From JBCAXA01 sp038749025 (lineage in GTDB: Bacteria; Pseudomonadota; Gammaproteobacteria; Steroidobacterales; Woeseiaceae), in NCBI GenBank assembly GCA_038749025.1, contig JBCDIL010000015.1, positions 25,492 through 89,491 on the forward strand: a stretch of DNA of 64,000 nt, given 5' to 3'. The position numbers and the translations under genes were made by a program. This document shows positions 9,198 through 17,625 of this stretch, in pieces. Numbering within the stretch: position 1 is the stretch's first letter; each line of letters opens with the position of its first letter. Under the pieces are notes generated by a model that did not search any database, was not told the DNA's origin, and saw only the letters and a program-made list of their open reading frames with translations.

Positions 9198-10493
9198 ATG
9201 AACACAGCATCACTACCCGTTAAGGGCAGCATGACCAAGGTTTCGCGACAAGCATTCGGATATCTGATTACCGCTGCGCTGATAACGATTGCCGGATGCT
9301 CCAAGACGCCGTCGGACGCCGGCGAGACCGCCACACCCACCGACAGTGAAGCAGTAACGTATACGAATGCATATTGGTATTCGACTCGCGGACAGCAAAC
9401 AGGGTTCACGTTAGGTGAGCGCTATGTCAGCGGTAATCGATTTGTAGCAACACCGATTCCTGGCGCAAAGGAAATCGATCTAGGTGGCGCATTCGTCGTC
9501 CCGCCCTTCGGGGAGGCGCATAACTATTCGGTCGATGGCCCCGTTACGGCACACACGGCGCAACACTATATCGAACAAGGGGTGTTCTATTACAAGAACC
9601 CGATCAGCACGCGCGCTGTAGCCGAACCGATGCTCGAACACTGGCGACAAGCTAACACTTTGGATTTGAGTCTTTCATTTGGCGGTATCGTGCTCGATGA
9701 AGACTACCCTCGGGATCTTTATCGGTCCCTAACAGCCTACGGCTTGTACGCTGACATTGACTCGGAGCAGCTCGACGGGCAGTTGTTTTTCGATGTGGCA
9801 ACTGAGGGCAACTTCGATGCTGAATGGGCAACGATCCTTGCTGGCAAACCCGATTTTCTGCAGCTGTATTTGCTAGATCATACTGGTATTGAAACCGAGG
9901 ATCGTTTCCGGCAAGTCGTTACCCGGGCTCAACAAGCTGGGCTTCGAACGAGCGTTCGAATTAAGACTGTTGAGGACTTAGCGCTCGCTCTCGATGCGGG
10001 TGCTGACGAAGCGACGGCGCTACCCGCCTACGATTTAGAGATTGCAAGGAATCCGACGATTGCTGCGATTTCCGATGAGCTTATTCGTGAAATGGCAAAG
10101 CAGCGATTTGTCGTGGTGGCCGCTGATTCTTTTTCCGAGAGGCGCGACTATTCGCCAAGTGATCTAGATATCTTGATCGCTCGCCAGACTAGTGACTTAC
10201 AGCGCTTACACAGGGCTGAAGTTCCGCTTGCTATTGGATCCAGCTCGTATTTTCGATCGCCGTGGGACGAAGTCCAGGCCCTCAAACGACAGGGAGTGTT
10301 CGATGACGCAACGCTAACTCGGCTGTGGATCGAAACACCGGCACTGAGTATTTTTCCCGAGCGGAATATCGGTCGTTTGGAGCCGGACTACGAAGCGAGC
10401 TTTCTCGCTCTACGGTGTAATCCGCTGGTTAGCATCAACTGCACGCAATCCATTTTATTGGGCGTTAAAGAGGGACTAACGGTAATCGACTAA
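9198..10493 (+). CDS. Lipoprotein resembling an inactive amidohydrolase
   Basis: A 431-residue lipoprotein with lipobox LITIAGC, so it is predicted to be anchored in an envelope membrane. The layout follows the imidazolonepropionase-like amidohydrolases: a short N-terminal beta part, a PPFGEAHNYS block where active enzymes have the metal HxH pair, a barrel with AQQAGLRTSVRI and ALDAGADEATALPAYD, IGSSSYF near the end and a closing RNIGRLEPDYEASFLAL strand typical of the family C-terminus. Only the first histidine of HxH remains (about residue 108), and the later His, His and Asp ligand positions read Arg, Pro/Ala and Ser. It is probably a binding or structural pseudoenzyme. The next gene on the opposite strand overlaps its stop by 4 bases. 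Confidence 0.7.
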   Translation: MNTASLPVKGSMTKVSRQAFGYLITAALITIAGCSKTPSDAGETATPTDSEAVTYTNAYWYSTRGQQTGFTLGERYVSGNRFVATPIPGAKEIDLGGAFVVPPFGEAHNYSVDGPVTAHTAQHYIEQGVFYYKNPISTRAVAEPMLEHWRQANTLDLSLSFGGIVLDEDYPRDLYRSLTAYGLYADIDSEQLDGQLFFDVATEGNFDAEWATILAGKPDFLQLYLLDHTGIETEDRFRQVVTRAQQAGLRTSVRIKTVEDLALALDAGADEATALPAYDLEIARNPTIAAISDELIREMAKQRFVVVAADSFSERRDYSPSDLDILIARQTSDLQRLHRAEVPLAIGSSSYFRSPWDEVQALKRQGVFDDATLTRLWIETPALSIFPERNIGRLEPDYEASFLALRCNPLVSINCTQSILLGVKEGLTVID

Positions 10494-10771
10494 CCGTGAC
10501 CGTAGTTTCGCCAGTAGTCGAGGAGCATTTCGATTGAGTGCCACACCGAATAGAGCAACATGCAGTAGAACGGCACAAACATCCAGAAGAGCGGCATGCC
10601 TAGCCAAGCTACACCGAAAAGATAAGTAATGATTGCAGCGACAACGCCATAAAAGCCGTAAAGAACGGCATTAGCGAAAAGGATGATAACGCTAACAACT
10701 AGACGTGTGAGCAGCGTATGTCTGCTATTTGGGTCTTGCTGGGCCAGTAGCCCGCGAATGATCGATTCCAT
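10490..10771 (-). CDS. Small two-to-three-helix membrane protein, unknown
   Basis: A 93-residue protein from the ATG at 10771 (a TTG five codons upstream is an alternative). After a short polar N-terminus come hydrophobic segments LVVSVIILFANAVLYGFYGVV, a second helix through LFGVAWLGMPLFWMFV, and an amphipathic tail ending DYWRNYGHG. The short sequence gives no family assignment. It converges on the amidohydrolase-like lipoprotein gene, sharing the four bases CTAA for both stops, so no terminator separates them. It is kept because the helices are clean and no other frame explains the region. Confidence 0.55.
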   Translation of the reverse strand: MESIIRGLLAQQDPNSRHTLLTRLVVSVIILFANAVLYGFYGVVAAIITYLFGVAWLGMPLFWMFVPFYCMLLYSVWHSIEMLLDYWRNYGHG

Positions 10772-10897
10772 CGCGCTGAAGAACAACCTGTATCACGTAC
10801 GACAATGCCACCGAATTTGGCTGGATACTGTGACGAGTGTTGATACCTAACAGCAAAGCCGGGTCGGAATATGGCTGAGTCAGGGTATTTGCTGCCA

Positions 10898-11845
10898 CTA
10901 TCGCGTTGGCAGGAGCACATCGTTGCGATGCGCTTGAGGACTAATACCGCGAACGCGCTTGAACGCTGCACTGAACGCGTACGGGGTTGCATAGCCAACT
11001 TTGCTAGCGACGGTCGTCACCGACTCGTCTGGATGGCTTAATAGATCAGCGGCCAACGCCATTCGCCAATTCTTGAGGAAGGTCATGGGTGGTTCGCCAA
11101 CCAGGTCATGGAAGCGACGAGCGAACGATGCTCTTGACGCACCCACTTCCTTCGATAGTGATGCCATGGTCCATGAATGCCCTGGGCGCTCATGCATAAG
11201 CCGCAGTGCGGCGTCGACGATTCGGTCACCTTGGTGACGCCACCAGGCGGGTCGCCGATCATCTTGTTGTGCAAACCACGCCTTGAGTACAGCGGTGACC
11301 AGCAGATCAAGTAGACGGTCGAGGATAGCTGCTTGACCGGGCTCGTCTTTAACGACTTCTTCGCACAACAACGGTATCAACGGCGACTCCCAATCGTTCT
11401 TTGAAACCACCAATACCGGCGGTAGGGCCCGTAGCAGGCGGTCGCTGATATCGCTTAGATGCTCGTACGCACCCACCAAGAAAACAGTCGATCCGTGTGG
11501 GTTGTTTCCCCAGGTACGCACGCCATGGGTCATCGCTTCGAGGAGCGAGTTGCCATCCAGGTCACGGCATTGTTGGCCAGGATGGATAACAACATCCGGT
11601 ACCGTCTCTGGCGTCGCAACGACCGAGTAGTGATCGGGGGCTCGCGTGATCGCGATATCGCCTGGGCCGAGCGGTAGCGGAGGGCCGTTATCGGGTACGA
11701 CCCAAACGTCGCCGCTGATACCGGCGATCAAGGTTAGCGGAGACTCGGCCACGATTCGAAGCCCCCATGGCGGGCGCATGACCGTTCGAAGTGCAAAAGC
11801 GCCTCGGGCCCGCGGCGCATCGAGCAACCCTCCAAGCGTATCCAT
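10898..11845 (-). CDS. AraC-family transcriptional regulator with N-terminal cupin domain
   Basis: A 315-residue cytoplasmic regulator. The first 180 residues look like the cupin sensor of the AraC subgroup (LAGISGDVWVV, LGPGDIAITRAPDHYSVV). The C-terminal 100 residues are the paired helix-turn-helix: first helix pair ASLSKEVGASRASFARRF, then the second motif with SVTTVASKVGYATPYAFSAAFK and the closing RGISPQ. It is transcribed away from the NmrA/DUF1772 pair with 121 bp between the starts, the usual layout for a regulator of its neighbour. The effector is probably a small organic molecule bound in the cupin. This target assignment is inferred from position. Confidence 0.9.
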   Translation of the reverse strand: MDTLGGLLDAPRARGAFALRTVMRPPWGLRIVAESPLTLIAGISGDVWVVPDNGPPLPLGPGDIAITRAPDHYSVVATPETVPDVVIHPGQQCRDLDGNSLLEAMTHGVRTWGNNPHGSTVFLVGAYEHLSDISDRLLRALPPVLVVSKNDWESPLIPLLCEEVVKDEPGQAAILDRLLDLLVTAVLKAWFAQQDDRRPAWWRHQGDRIVDAALRLMHERPGHSWTMASLSKEVGASRASFARRFHDLVGEPPMTFLKNWRMALAADLLSHPDESVTTVASKVGYATPYAFSAAFKRVRGISPQAHRNDVLLPTR

Positions 11846-11966
11846 CAGTCAATTCTAGACGAATACGTAGGTCTCTGACGCAATCACGCATGGGCGCATC
11901 GGTGCCCAATCCGTAGCCTGGTACGCATCTTGGTGAAGACGGTTCTAGACCGATTAGGAGAAGTCG

Positions 11967-12842
11967 ATGACAAATAAGAATGTGGTCCCTCGGCGCGTAC
12001 TGGGCGGTGTGACGCTGGTGCTGGGTGGCACGGGCAAAACGGGACGGCGTGTCGCTGAGCGATTGGTCGATAATGGGGTCGTCACTCGCGTTGCATCGCG
12101 CTCGGCGGCAATACCGTTCGACTGGAACGACGAATCAACTTGGCCGGCGGCGCTCGATGGCGTAACAGTCGCCTACATTAGTTATTCACCCGATCTCGCT
12201 ATACCGGGGGCAACGCGTACCATTGGCCGATTCGTTACGGCGGCGATCACTCACGGTGTTAAGCGCATGGTCTTGCTCTCAGGTCGAGGTGAAGAGGAGG
12301 CCCAAGCCTGCGAAAGCATCCTTCAAGAATCGGATATCGAGTGGGTGATTGTGCGCTCTAGCTGGTTCATGCAGAACTTCTCCGAGGGTGAGTTCCTAAA
12401 CATGGTTCTCGACGGATCGATCACACTGCCGGGAGGTCATGTTCCTGAGCCTTTCATTGACGTTAACGATATTGCGGATGTCGCAGTCGCGGCGTTAACC
12501 GAAGATGGGCATGCCCACGAGATCTATGAGGTAACGGGTCCCCGGTTAATGACCTTGGCTGAGGCCACGGCCGATATAGCTCGGGCGAGCGGTCGACCTG
12601 TGAGCTTTGAGCCGATCCCGCCAGAGGCATTTGCTGGCGCCCTACGTGACTCCGGAGCACCCGATGACATCGTTTGGTTACTCAATTATTTGTTTGAAAC
12701 GGTGCTCGACGGCCGTAACGCGTATGTCAGTGATGGCGTGCAGCGGGCACTCGGTCGACCCGCCACAGACTTTTCGGAATTCGCAGACCGGATCGCTGCG
12801 AGAGGCGACTGGGCCAAATCGCCGTCAGACGCAGCCGCATGA
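11967..12842 (+). CDS. NmrA-like NAD(P)-binding atypical short-chain dehydrogenase
   Basis: A 291-residue Rossmann-fold protein. The N-terminal VTLVLGGTGKTGRRVAERL matches the GxxGxxG dinucleotide-binding loop of NmrA/atypical SDR proteins, and KRMVLLSGRGEE, WVIVRSSWFMQNFSEG and VEPF-type loops follow in the expected order. The family uses NAD(P) to reduce a small molecule or to sense the redox state. Start ATG at 11967 has a strong AGGAG seven bases upstream. It overlaps the following DUF1772 gene by four bases (ATGA), so the two are translationally coupled. Both are probably controlled by the divergent AraC regulator. Confidence 0.87.
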   Translation: MTNKNVVPRRVLGGVTLVLGGTGKTGRRVAERLVDNGVVTRVASRSAAIPFDWNDESTWPAALDGVTVAYISYSPDLAIPGATRTIGRFVTAAITHGVKRMVLLSGRGEEEAQACESILQESDIEWVIVRSSWFMQNFSEGEFLNMVLDGSITLPGGHVPEPFIDVNDIADVAVAALTEDGHAHEIYEVTGPRLMTLAEATADIARASGRPVSFEPIPPEAFAGALRDSGAPDDIVWLLNYLFETVLDGRNAYVSDGVQRALGRPATDFSEFADRIAARGDWAKSPSDAAA

Positions 12843-13324
12843 GCACCGCAACCAGCCTCATGAGTGCGATGGCACTCCTAGGAGCGGCGTGCATCGGAGG
12901 AATATTCTTCACGTTCTCGAATTTTGTCATGCCTGCACTAGCACGCCTGCCCTCGAAAGAGGGCAGGCACGCTATGCAAGCTATCAACATAACCGTTCTG
13001 AATATCGGATTTTTGAGCGTCTTCATCGGAACTGGGGCGTTCGGCTTGGCGGCGACAGTCACTTTATGGATTACGGCAGGCCTTCCAAACGCGGTAATGA
13101 CGCTCGTAGCGAGCGTGATCTATCTAGTCGGGGTCATTGGCGTGACGGGACTTGGCAATGTGCCACTGAATGAGTCGTTAGCACACCAGACGGATGCAGC
13201 GAAGACGGCGGATGAGCAATGGGAACGATACCTGGTGCGTTGGACGCGCCTGAACTCGCTGCGAGCGACAGCCAGTCTGGTGGCGGCGGCTCTTCTCGTT
13301 GTTGCTTGGCCGGTGGGCGGGTAG
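12839..13324 (+). CDS. DUF1772 (anthrone-oxygenase-like) membrane protein
   Basis: A 161-residue membrane protein with four helices. The GAACIGGIFFTFSNFVMPALARLP opening and the AMQAINITVLN segment are the DUF1772 signature, a family that includes fungal anthrone oxygenases; the helix-end motif GNVPLNESL is also typical. It starts within the stop of the NmrA-like gene (ATGA overlap) and is presumably its partner in modifying one substrate in or near the membrane. The reaction is not known for bacterial members. A strong GNRA-capped hairpin lies inside its coding sequence (listed separately). Confidence 0.84.
   Translation: MSTATSLMSAMALLGAACIGGIFFTFSNFVMPALARLPSKEGRHAMQAINITVLNIGFLSVFIGTGAFGLAATVTLWITAGLPNAVMTLVASVIYLVGVIGVTGLGNVPLNESLAHQTDAAKTADEQWERYLVRWTRLNSLRATASLVAAALLVVAWPVGG
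12945..12968 (+). repeat. Perfect 10-bp inverted repeat with GAAA loop inside DUF1772 gene
   Basis: GCCTGCCCTC at 12945-12954 and GAGGGCAGGC at 12959-12968 are exact reverse complements separated by GAAA, a GNRA tetraloop. The mRNA would fold into a very stable hairpin about 105 bases into the reading frame, where the protein reads ARLPSKEGRH. There is no T-run after it, so it is not a standard terminator. It could slow ribosomes, affect message stability, or be chance from Leu-Pro-Ser codons. Confidence 0.6.
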
Positions 13325-13401
13325 TTTGTCGGAGCCGCTTGGGCGCGCACCTTCGCAGACGCTAGTATCTGTGGTGTTGCGACTATTCGCGGTATGACAT
13401 T

Positions 13402-13845
13402 CTGAACAATCACCTCCCTATAGCACTGCATATCGTCGGGTTCCTAACCTCAGCAAACGGCGAACCTCTGACCTCCGAGCGAATGGCGGCGATTTACGGG
13501 ACGAGTCCAGTTGTACTGCGACGCGTGCTATCGCAGCTACGGCGTGCTGGTCTCATCGAAACACAGCGGGGTAAGAGCGGAGGGAGCCAACTCGCACGAG
13601 CGCCAGGCGATATTACGCTTCGCGAGGTGTACGAAGCCGTTCGTGGCGAGCAACCCGTATTACCGATGTATTCACAAAACTGTACGGGGCTGGTGGCGCC
13701 GGTTCTGGGTGAATACTTGGGGAAGTTATTTCACGAGGCCGAAGAGGCACTGCTAGAGAAACTGGACGCGGTTACCGTAGCCGAGATGGACCAGGTGGTT
13801 CGCCAACGAATAATGACTCATGCCAGTAGCAAAGGGATTTGCTAA
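13402..13845 (+). CDS. Rrf2-family transcriptional regulator (start codon uncertain)
   Basis: Winged-helix regulator. The recognisable family sequence begins LNNHLPIALHIVGFL, continues with SERMAAIYGTSPVVLRRVLSQL (recognition helix) and GLIETQRGKSGG (wing), and ends in a short dimerisation helix. The first ATG, at 13483, would cut off the first 27 residues including helix one. The complete frame reaches a CTG at 13402 preceded by ATT, with no ATG or GTG in frame. An ATG at 13394 lies one base out of frame. From CTG the protein is 147 residues, the family norm. Only one Cys pair is visible (NC at about 93 and the C-terminal IC), so an iron-sulfur cluster is unlikely. The neighbour at 13898 may be its target. 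Confidence 0.78.
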   Translation: MNNHLPIALHIVGFLTSANGEPLTSERMAAIYGTSPVVLRRVLSQLRRAGLIETQRGKSGGSQLARAPGDITLREVYEAVRGEQPVLPMYSQNCTGLVAPVLGEYLGKLFHEAEEALLEKLDAVTVAEMDQVVRQRIMTHASSKGIC

Positions 13846-13897
13846 CCCGCGAACATTCGTTAAATTGTAACTGTTCTGGTTTCATTAAGGTGCTGAC

Positions 13898-14362
13898 ATG
13901 GATCAGCCAACATCCGGTCAGGGACAGTTACTGCTTGGCGTAGCCGCTGTCCTTTGGGTTATTTGGGGTCTCGTGCATATGTTCGCGGGAATCGTGATCA
14001 TGGCTGAGGACGCTACCGGGGCCGTTCAAGCGGTGGCTGATGCCGTACCGGCTGCCGATCTAGCCATCGACTATCCAGCGGCCGCCGGTGCGCTCATCAA
14101 CCAGCATGGATTCAATTTACTGTGGATTGGTTGCGTCACGACACTTTGCGCATACTTTATTTGGAGGCGGTCAGTAGCCGGTATATTTTTGGCTGCTCTC
14201 GTCGGTGGACTGGCCGATGTTGGCTACTTTATCTTTCTCGACCTGGGAGGATTCGTACGTTTTACGCCTGGCACGGTGATGACGATCTTCTCGGGATCAG
14301 CCATCGCGTTGACGTTCTTTGCCTACATAAAGTACCTGCGTATGCCAGCATCGGCGCGGTAA
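13898..14362 (+). CDS. Four-helix membrane protein, unknown
   Basis: A 154-residue protein with four hydrophobic helices: LLLGVAAVLWVIWGLVHMFAG, a central FNLLWIGCVTTLCAYFIW, GIFLAALVGGLADVGYFIF and GTVMTIFSGSAIALTFFAYIK. The soluble loop between helices one and two is short. Start ATG at 13898 has AAGGTG upstream. It lies 52 bp after the Rrf2 regulator on the same strand and may be regulated by it. Family not recognised with confidence; it resembles small conserved membrane proteins found next to stress regulators. Confidence 0.7.
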   Translation: MDQPTSGQGQLLLGVAAVLWVIWGLVHMFAGIVIMAEDATGAVQAVADAVPAADLAIDYPAAAGALINQHGFNLLWIGCVTTLCAYFIWRRSVAGIFLAALVGGLADVGYFIFLDLGGFVRFTPGTVMTIFSGSAIALTFFAYIKYLRMPASAR

Positions 14363-14535
14363 CTTTCGCTAACTGCCCTTCCGCCGAATCTCGCTTTGGT
14401 CCACAGCACGACTGCGCTGCAACGTTTGCCACTCACCGTGCTCTGCCAAAGCCCTGACCTGCTCGGTTTGCACAGCTACCTACGCGTAGGAGCAGTATCG
14501 TTGCAGAATTCAATTGGCTGTTTGTGCCGCTGCCT

Positions 14536-14952
14536 CTACGCCCAGCCAAGCTGTTGCAAGCTAATCGTATCGTTCCAGATCTTTGTGACGTGTTTGATCC
14601 GATCGCCATCGAAAACCATGTGGTAAACGTAGTCAGCGGCGATGGTTTTACCGGTCGGTGGTACCGGGCCCCCTTCGCCGGTTTGAGTCCCGTGGAAGAC
14701 TGCGACAGCGGTCGCCGACTGCTCGGCATCGTCTAGCCCGAAAAACTTAAGCTCATAGCGACCGTCGGGAATCGGCGTGAACAGATTTTTCATCCATTCG
14801 GTGTAATCCTGAAGCGTTGCAATCTCGGCGAGCACAGTCGTCTGCGATGAAAAAGACGCGTTGGGGTGACAATGCGGCTCGCAAGCACCCCAACCTTGAC
14901 CGGTTTCGCAGGCTTCAAAAAAGGCTTTGGCTGTGGTGAGAGTCGTACTCAT
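14536..14952 (-). CDS. SnoaL/NTF2-like fold protein
   Basis: A 138-residue cytoplasmic protein with the NTF2-like cone fold. The N-terminal helix TTAKAFFEACETGQGW, the aromatic CHPNASF strand and the closing strands (YVYHMVFDGDRIKHVTKIWND) follow the SnoaL-like polyketide cyclase/ester cyclase pattern. Members act as small-molecule isomerases or binding proteins; the substrate is not predictable. Start ATG at 14952 has GGAGA nearby. It is separated by 57 bp from the TPR-protein gene downstream on the same strand and could be in one transcript with it. Confidence 0.78.
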   Translation of the reverse strand: MSTTLTTAKAFFEACETGQGWGACEPHCHPNASFSSQTTVLAEIATLQDYTEWMKNLFTPIPDGRYELKFFGLDDAEQSATAVAVFHGTQTGEGGPVPPTGKTIAADYVYHMVFDGDRIKHVTKIWNDTISLQQLGWA

Positions 14953-15009
14953 GGTGTTCTCCAGGGTTTTAGATAAGGGTGCGACTGAAAGTTGGCGTAG
15001 CGCTGGACT

Positions 15010-16359
15010 TTAGGTGGTTAGCATAGCCGCACGACGCGCTTCAAATTCGACCCGCTCCGTCAGCCCGGCAGCGTCACACAATTGCGGTGAGTAGATTCGG
15101 CAAGGCCCAGCACCGCGAACCGCGGCGTCTATTTCCGCGATGAGATCGACAGCGGACAATTCAGGGGGTGCGGCGATACGGCCTTGCACAACTTGGACTT
15201 CGTCCGCGTGGTGTTCGTCGTGGTCGATATCCGGGTCTTGATAGCACGTCGTACAAATTTCTCTGTAGTTTTCAGTATGGGAGTAGATGACGGCATCGGC
15301 CGATAATGCTTCGCCTAGTTGCCACATTTGATCGGATTCAGACTGTGTTCCAACAAAGTCGTAGAAGTGGTACCGGCGCCGACTTAACGTGGCTAAATGA
15401 GGGAAAACCGGGACGGTATTCTCGCCATAAGTGTGTGTTGTGATTGGGGCACCGTCCATCAGAATGACGTCACCATAGTCTAAGCCAAGGTTTTGGTATA
15501 GAACGCTACGAACAATACCGTGGCACGGACTGAGTCGCTCGATCCAAATTGTTTCTTCCAACCCCGGTCTGTCGCTACTCGCGTCACGCTCGGCAAGTGG
15601 GAACTCGGCTAGCCGCACCTTGCACTGCGGGTAAGAGCCCTCGGGAAGATCGAATCGACCCATCGAAATCTTCTGGTCGATGCTAAGCCACTGCTCAAGC
15701 GCAACCTCACCCTCCCCCGCTCCAGTTGCGCAAATGCCAAGATTCCATGTCGTTGCTTCCGTTGGTGTTCCCATCAACCGAGCGGCGGTTTGGTTCGCCT
15801 GCATGCCCTCGCGAAAGCGACCACGAGTCTTGCAGAACAAGCCGAGTCCGTAATGATGCTCAGCGTTGTCTGGGCGCAATTCGACCAATCGCTGGTAACT
15901 TACCTTGGCAATATCATCGTATTGCCGTGCAACCATACGTGCTGCGGTCGCTAAGCCTTTCAATAATCGGACTTCCTCATCGGTATCAACGACACCATCT
16001 AGCAACTGGTGCGAGCGTTCGACGAGCTTGACGAAAATGTCGTCTTCGGGCGGCGCGGCATTGAGATCGTCGATATCTCGTGCCGCTTGCGATGCGTAAG
16101 CCATCGATCCCAATAATGCCCAGTCGTCCGGGTGGCTGGCGAGAACCGCGTGTAATACCTGCGATGAATGAGCTAGGGAGAGTTTTGCATCGTCGACAAT
16201 ACGAACGAGACAAGCGGCCGCGTCGCGTTGCCGACCTTGCGCATCAATTAAAGGGCCGCAAGCCTGCCAAGCAGCTTCTTGTTCGTCGGCCGACGCTACG
16301 TCCCTCTCGATCTGCTTGATCTGCTCCGGCGATAATTTGCGTTTAAAGCGATTTAGCAC
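15010..16359 (-). CDS. TPR-repeat protein with an unrecognised C-terminal domain
   Basis: A 449-residue soluble protein starting at GTG. Residues about 85-240 form tetratricopeptide-type helical pairs (DWALLGSMAYASQAARD, AEHHYGLGLFCKTRGRFREGM, TTWNLGICATGAGEGE). The C-terminal 200 residues are a separate domain beginning near LEETIWIERLSPCHGIVRSV, with the GDVILMDGAP strand, a Cys-rich loop (EICTTCYQDP) and an acidic His-containing stretch (DIDHDEHHADE) that might bind metal. I do not recognise this second domain. Function is unknown; TPR parts usually mediate protein contacts. Confidence 0.65.
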   Translation of the reverse strand: MLNRFKRKLSPEQIKQIERDVASADEQEAAWQACGPLIDAQGRQRDAAACLVRIVDDAKLSLAHSSQVLHAVLASHPDDWALLGSMAYASQAARDIDDLNAAPPEDDIFVKLVERSHQLLDGVVDTDEEVRLLKGLATAARMVARQYDDIAKVSYQRLVELRPDNAEHHYGLGLFCKTRGRFREGMQANQTAARLMGTPTEATTWNLGICATGAGEGEVALEQWLSIDQKISMGRFDLPEGSYPQCKVRLAEFPLAERDASSDRPGLEETIWIERLSPCHGIVRSVLYQNLGLDYGDVILMDGAPITTHTYGENTVPVFPHLATLSRRRYHFYDFVGTQSESDQMWQLGEALSADAVIYSHTENYREICTTCYQDPDIDHDEHHADEVQVVQGRIAAPPELSAVDLIAEIDAAVRGAGPCRIYSPQLCDAAGLTERVEFEARRAAMLTT

Positions 16360-16502
16360 AGGTTACTTCTTGCTTATCGAAGCTTTCAATCCTCACTATC
16401 GTACACAATGTAGAGATTCTGCCCTTACGGTGGTTTTTTACGCCTAAACGGGTGGGGCTTGAAAGCGTTTGCCGAAGCACAGACGTAGATTACCATCAGC
16501 GT

Positions 16503-17039
16503 ATGCACACGTGGATTGCCCTTTTGCGCGGTATAAATGTCGGCGGCAAGAACATCTTACCGATGCGGACGTTGCGGGATTTGCTGAATGAGCTTGGGTA
16601 CACCGACATAAAGACGGTAATCCAAAGCGGCAATTGCGTTTTCCGCGCGCGTAGCAAGAGCGCCAAGCGGGTGGCCGCGGACATTGCAAAAGCCATAAAC
16701 ACCGCGTTTGGTTTCAGGCCACAGGTATTGTGTCTTACAGGCGCTGACCTCAGTAAAGCGATCGCCAGTAACCCCTACCGTTCGGCCGCTGCAAACGATG
16801 GAAAGGCCGTTCACTTTTATTTTCTGAGCGAAGCTGCCATGTCGGCGGATCTTGATGCTTTACGAGCGTTGTGCGACACCAGCGAAGCGTTCGAACTGAC
16901 CGATCAGGTGTTTTATCTGTTAGCACCGAATGGCATCGGCCGCTCAAAAGTCGCGGCGCGCGCTGAGGCGAATCTCGGTGTCCCAGTGACCGCGCGTAAC
17001 TTCCGAACCGTACAAAAGCTGGCGGCTCTAGCGGGCTAG
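16503..17039 (+). CDS. DUF1697 family protein
   Basis: A 178-residue protein that begins HTWIALLRGINVGGKNILPM, the hallmark DUF1697 N-terminus, followed by LRDLLNELGYTDIKTVIQSGN and the C-terminal VPVTARNFRTVQKLAAL. Start ATG at 16503 was chosen because the family begins there; the frame is open for 51 bases upstream but without family residues. Biochemical function of the family is unknown. It stands alone between the TPR gene (divergent) and the DUF2141/carotenoid oxygenase pair. Confidence 0.88.
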   Translation: MHTWIALLRGINVGGKNILPMRTLRDLLNELGYTDIKTVIQSGNCVFRARSKSAKRVAADIAKAINTAFGFRPQVLCLTGADLSKAIASNPYRSAAANDGKAVHFYFLSEAAMSADLDALRALCDTSEAFELTDQVFYLLAPNGIGRSKVAARAEANLGVPVTARNFRTVQKLAALAG

Positions 17040-17173
17040 GGAATCGCGGCTGCCCCCAGTCGCGGTTGCCCAATCGTCATAGCCACGGACCGTGACTTCT
17101 GGCACATGTGGCGCGAGGAGCCGATTTGTATAGTGACTCTAACGGTTTAATCATCTTTCGTTGGAGTTCTGCC

Positions 17174-17602
17174 ATGACAAATCGACCGACACGCGTTTTC
17201 ATCCCGGTAATGGCGCTGCTTGCGGCCACGAACATCGAAGCCGCCTCTTTGGATATTGAGGTAACGGCGATCGAAGCACCGACGGGTTTCATCATGCTAG
17301 CAATGTTCGACTCGGCTGAAGCGTTCAACGACGGCGGCAAGCCCGTCCGGGCCGTCAAGCTGCCCGTTGAAGGCGAACGGGTTGAAGCACGTTTCGATGA
17401 TCTGCCGGCCGGCAAATACGCCATCAAGCTGTACCACGATGCTAATGGCAACGGCGAGATGGACTCGAACATGCTTGGCCTGCCAATAGAGGGTTACGGG
17501 TTTAGTAACAACGTCGGTCGTTTCGGTCAGCCGCCGTTCACTGATGCGGCCTTCGAAGTGGCAGAAGAAACACCGAACTCAACGTCAATTCGCGTACGTT
17601 AA
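17174..17602 (+). CDS. Exported DUF2141 family protein
   Basis: A 142-residue exported protein. A signal peptide (VFIPVMALLAATNIEAAS) is followed by a beta-sandwich with the DUF2141 blocks TGFIMLAMFDSAEAFN, the KLPVEGERVEARFDDLPAGKYAIKLYHDANGNGEMD segment and the GFSNNVGR tail. Start ATG at 17174 has GGAG 13 bases upstream; an in-frame ATG at 17108 would spoil the signal peptide. It lies 23 bp before the carotenoid oxygenase on the same strand, so the two are likely co-transcribed. Its periplasmic role is unknown; binding of an apolar product or the enzyme is possible. Confidence 0.88.
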   Translation: MTNRPTRVFIPVMALLAATNIEAASLDIEVTAIEAPTGFIMLAMFDSAEAFNDGGKPVRAVKLPVEGERVEARFDDLPAGKYAIKLYHDANGNGEMDSNMLGLPIEGYGFSNNVGRFGQPPFTDAAFEVAEETPNSTSIRVR

Positions 17603-17625
17603 GCGGCTCGCCTAGGACAAACACC

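Noticed and set aside
13833..13848. AGCAAA-GGGA-TTTGCT inverted repeat at the end of the Rrf2 gene
   Set aside because: Only six paired bases and no T-run after it.
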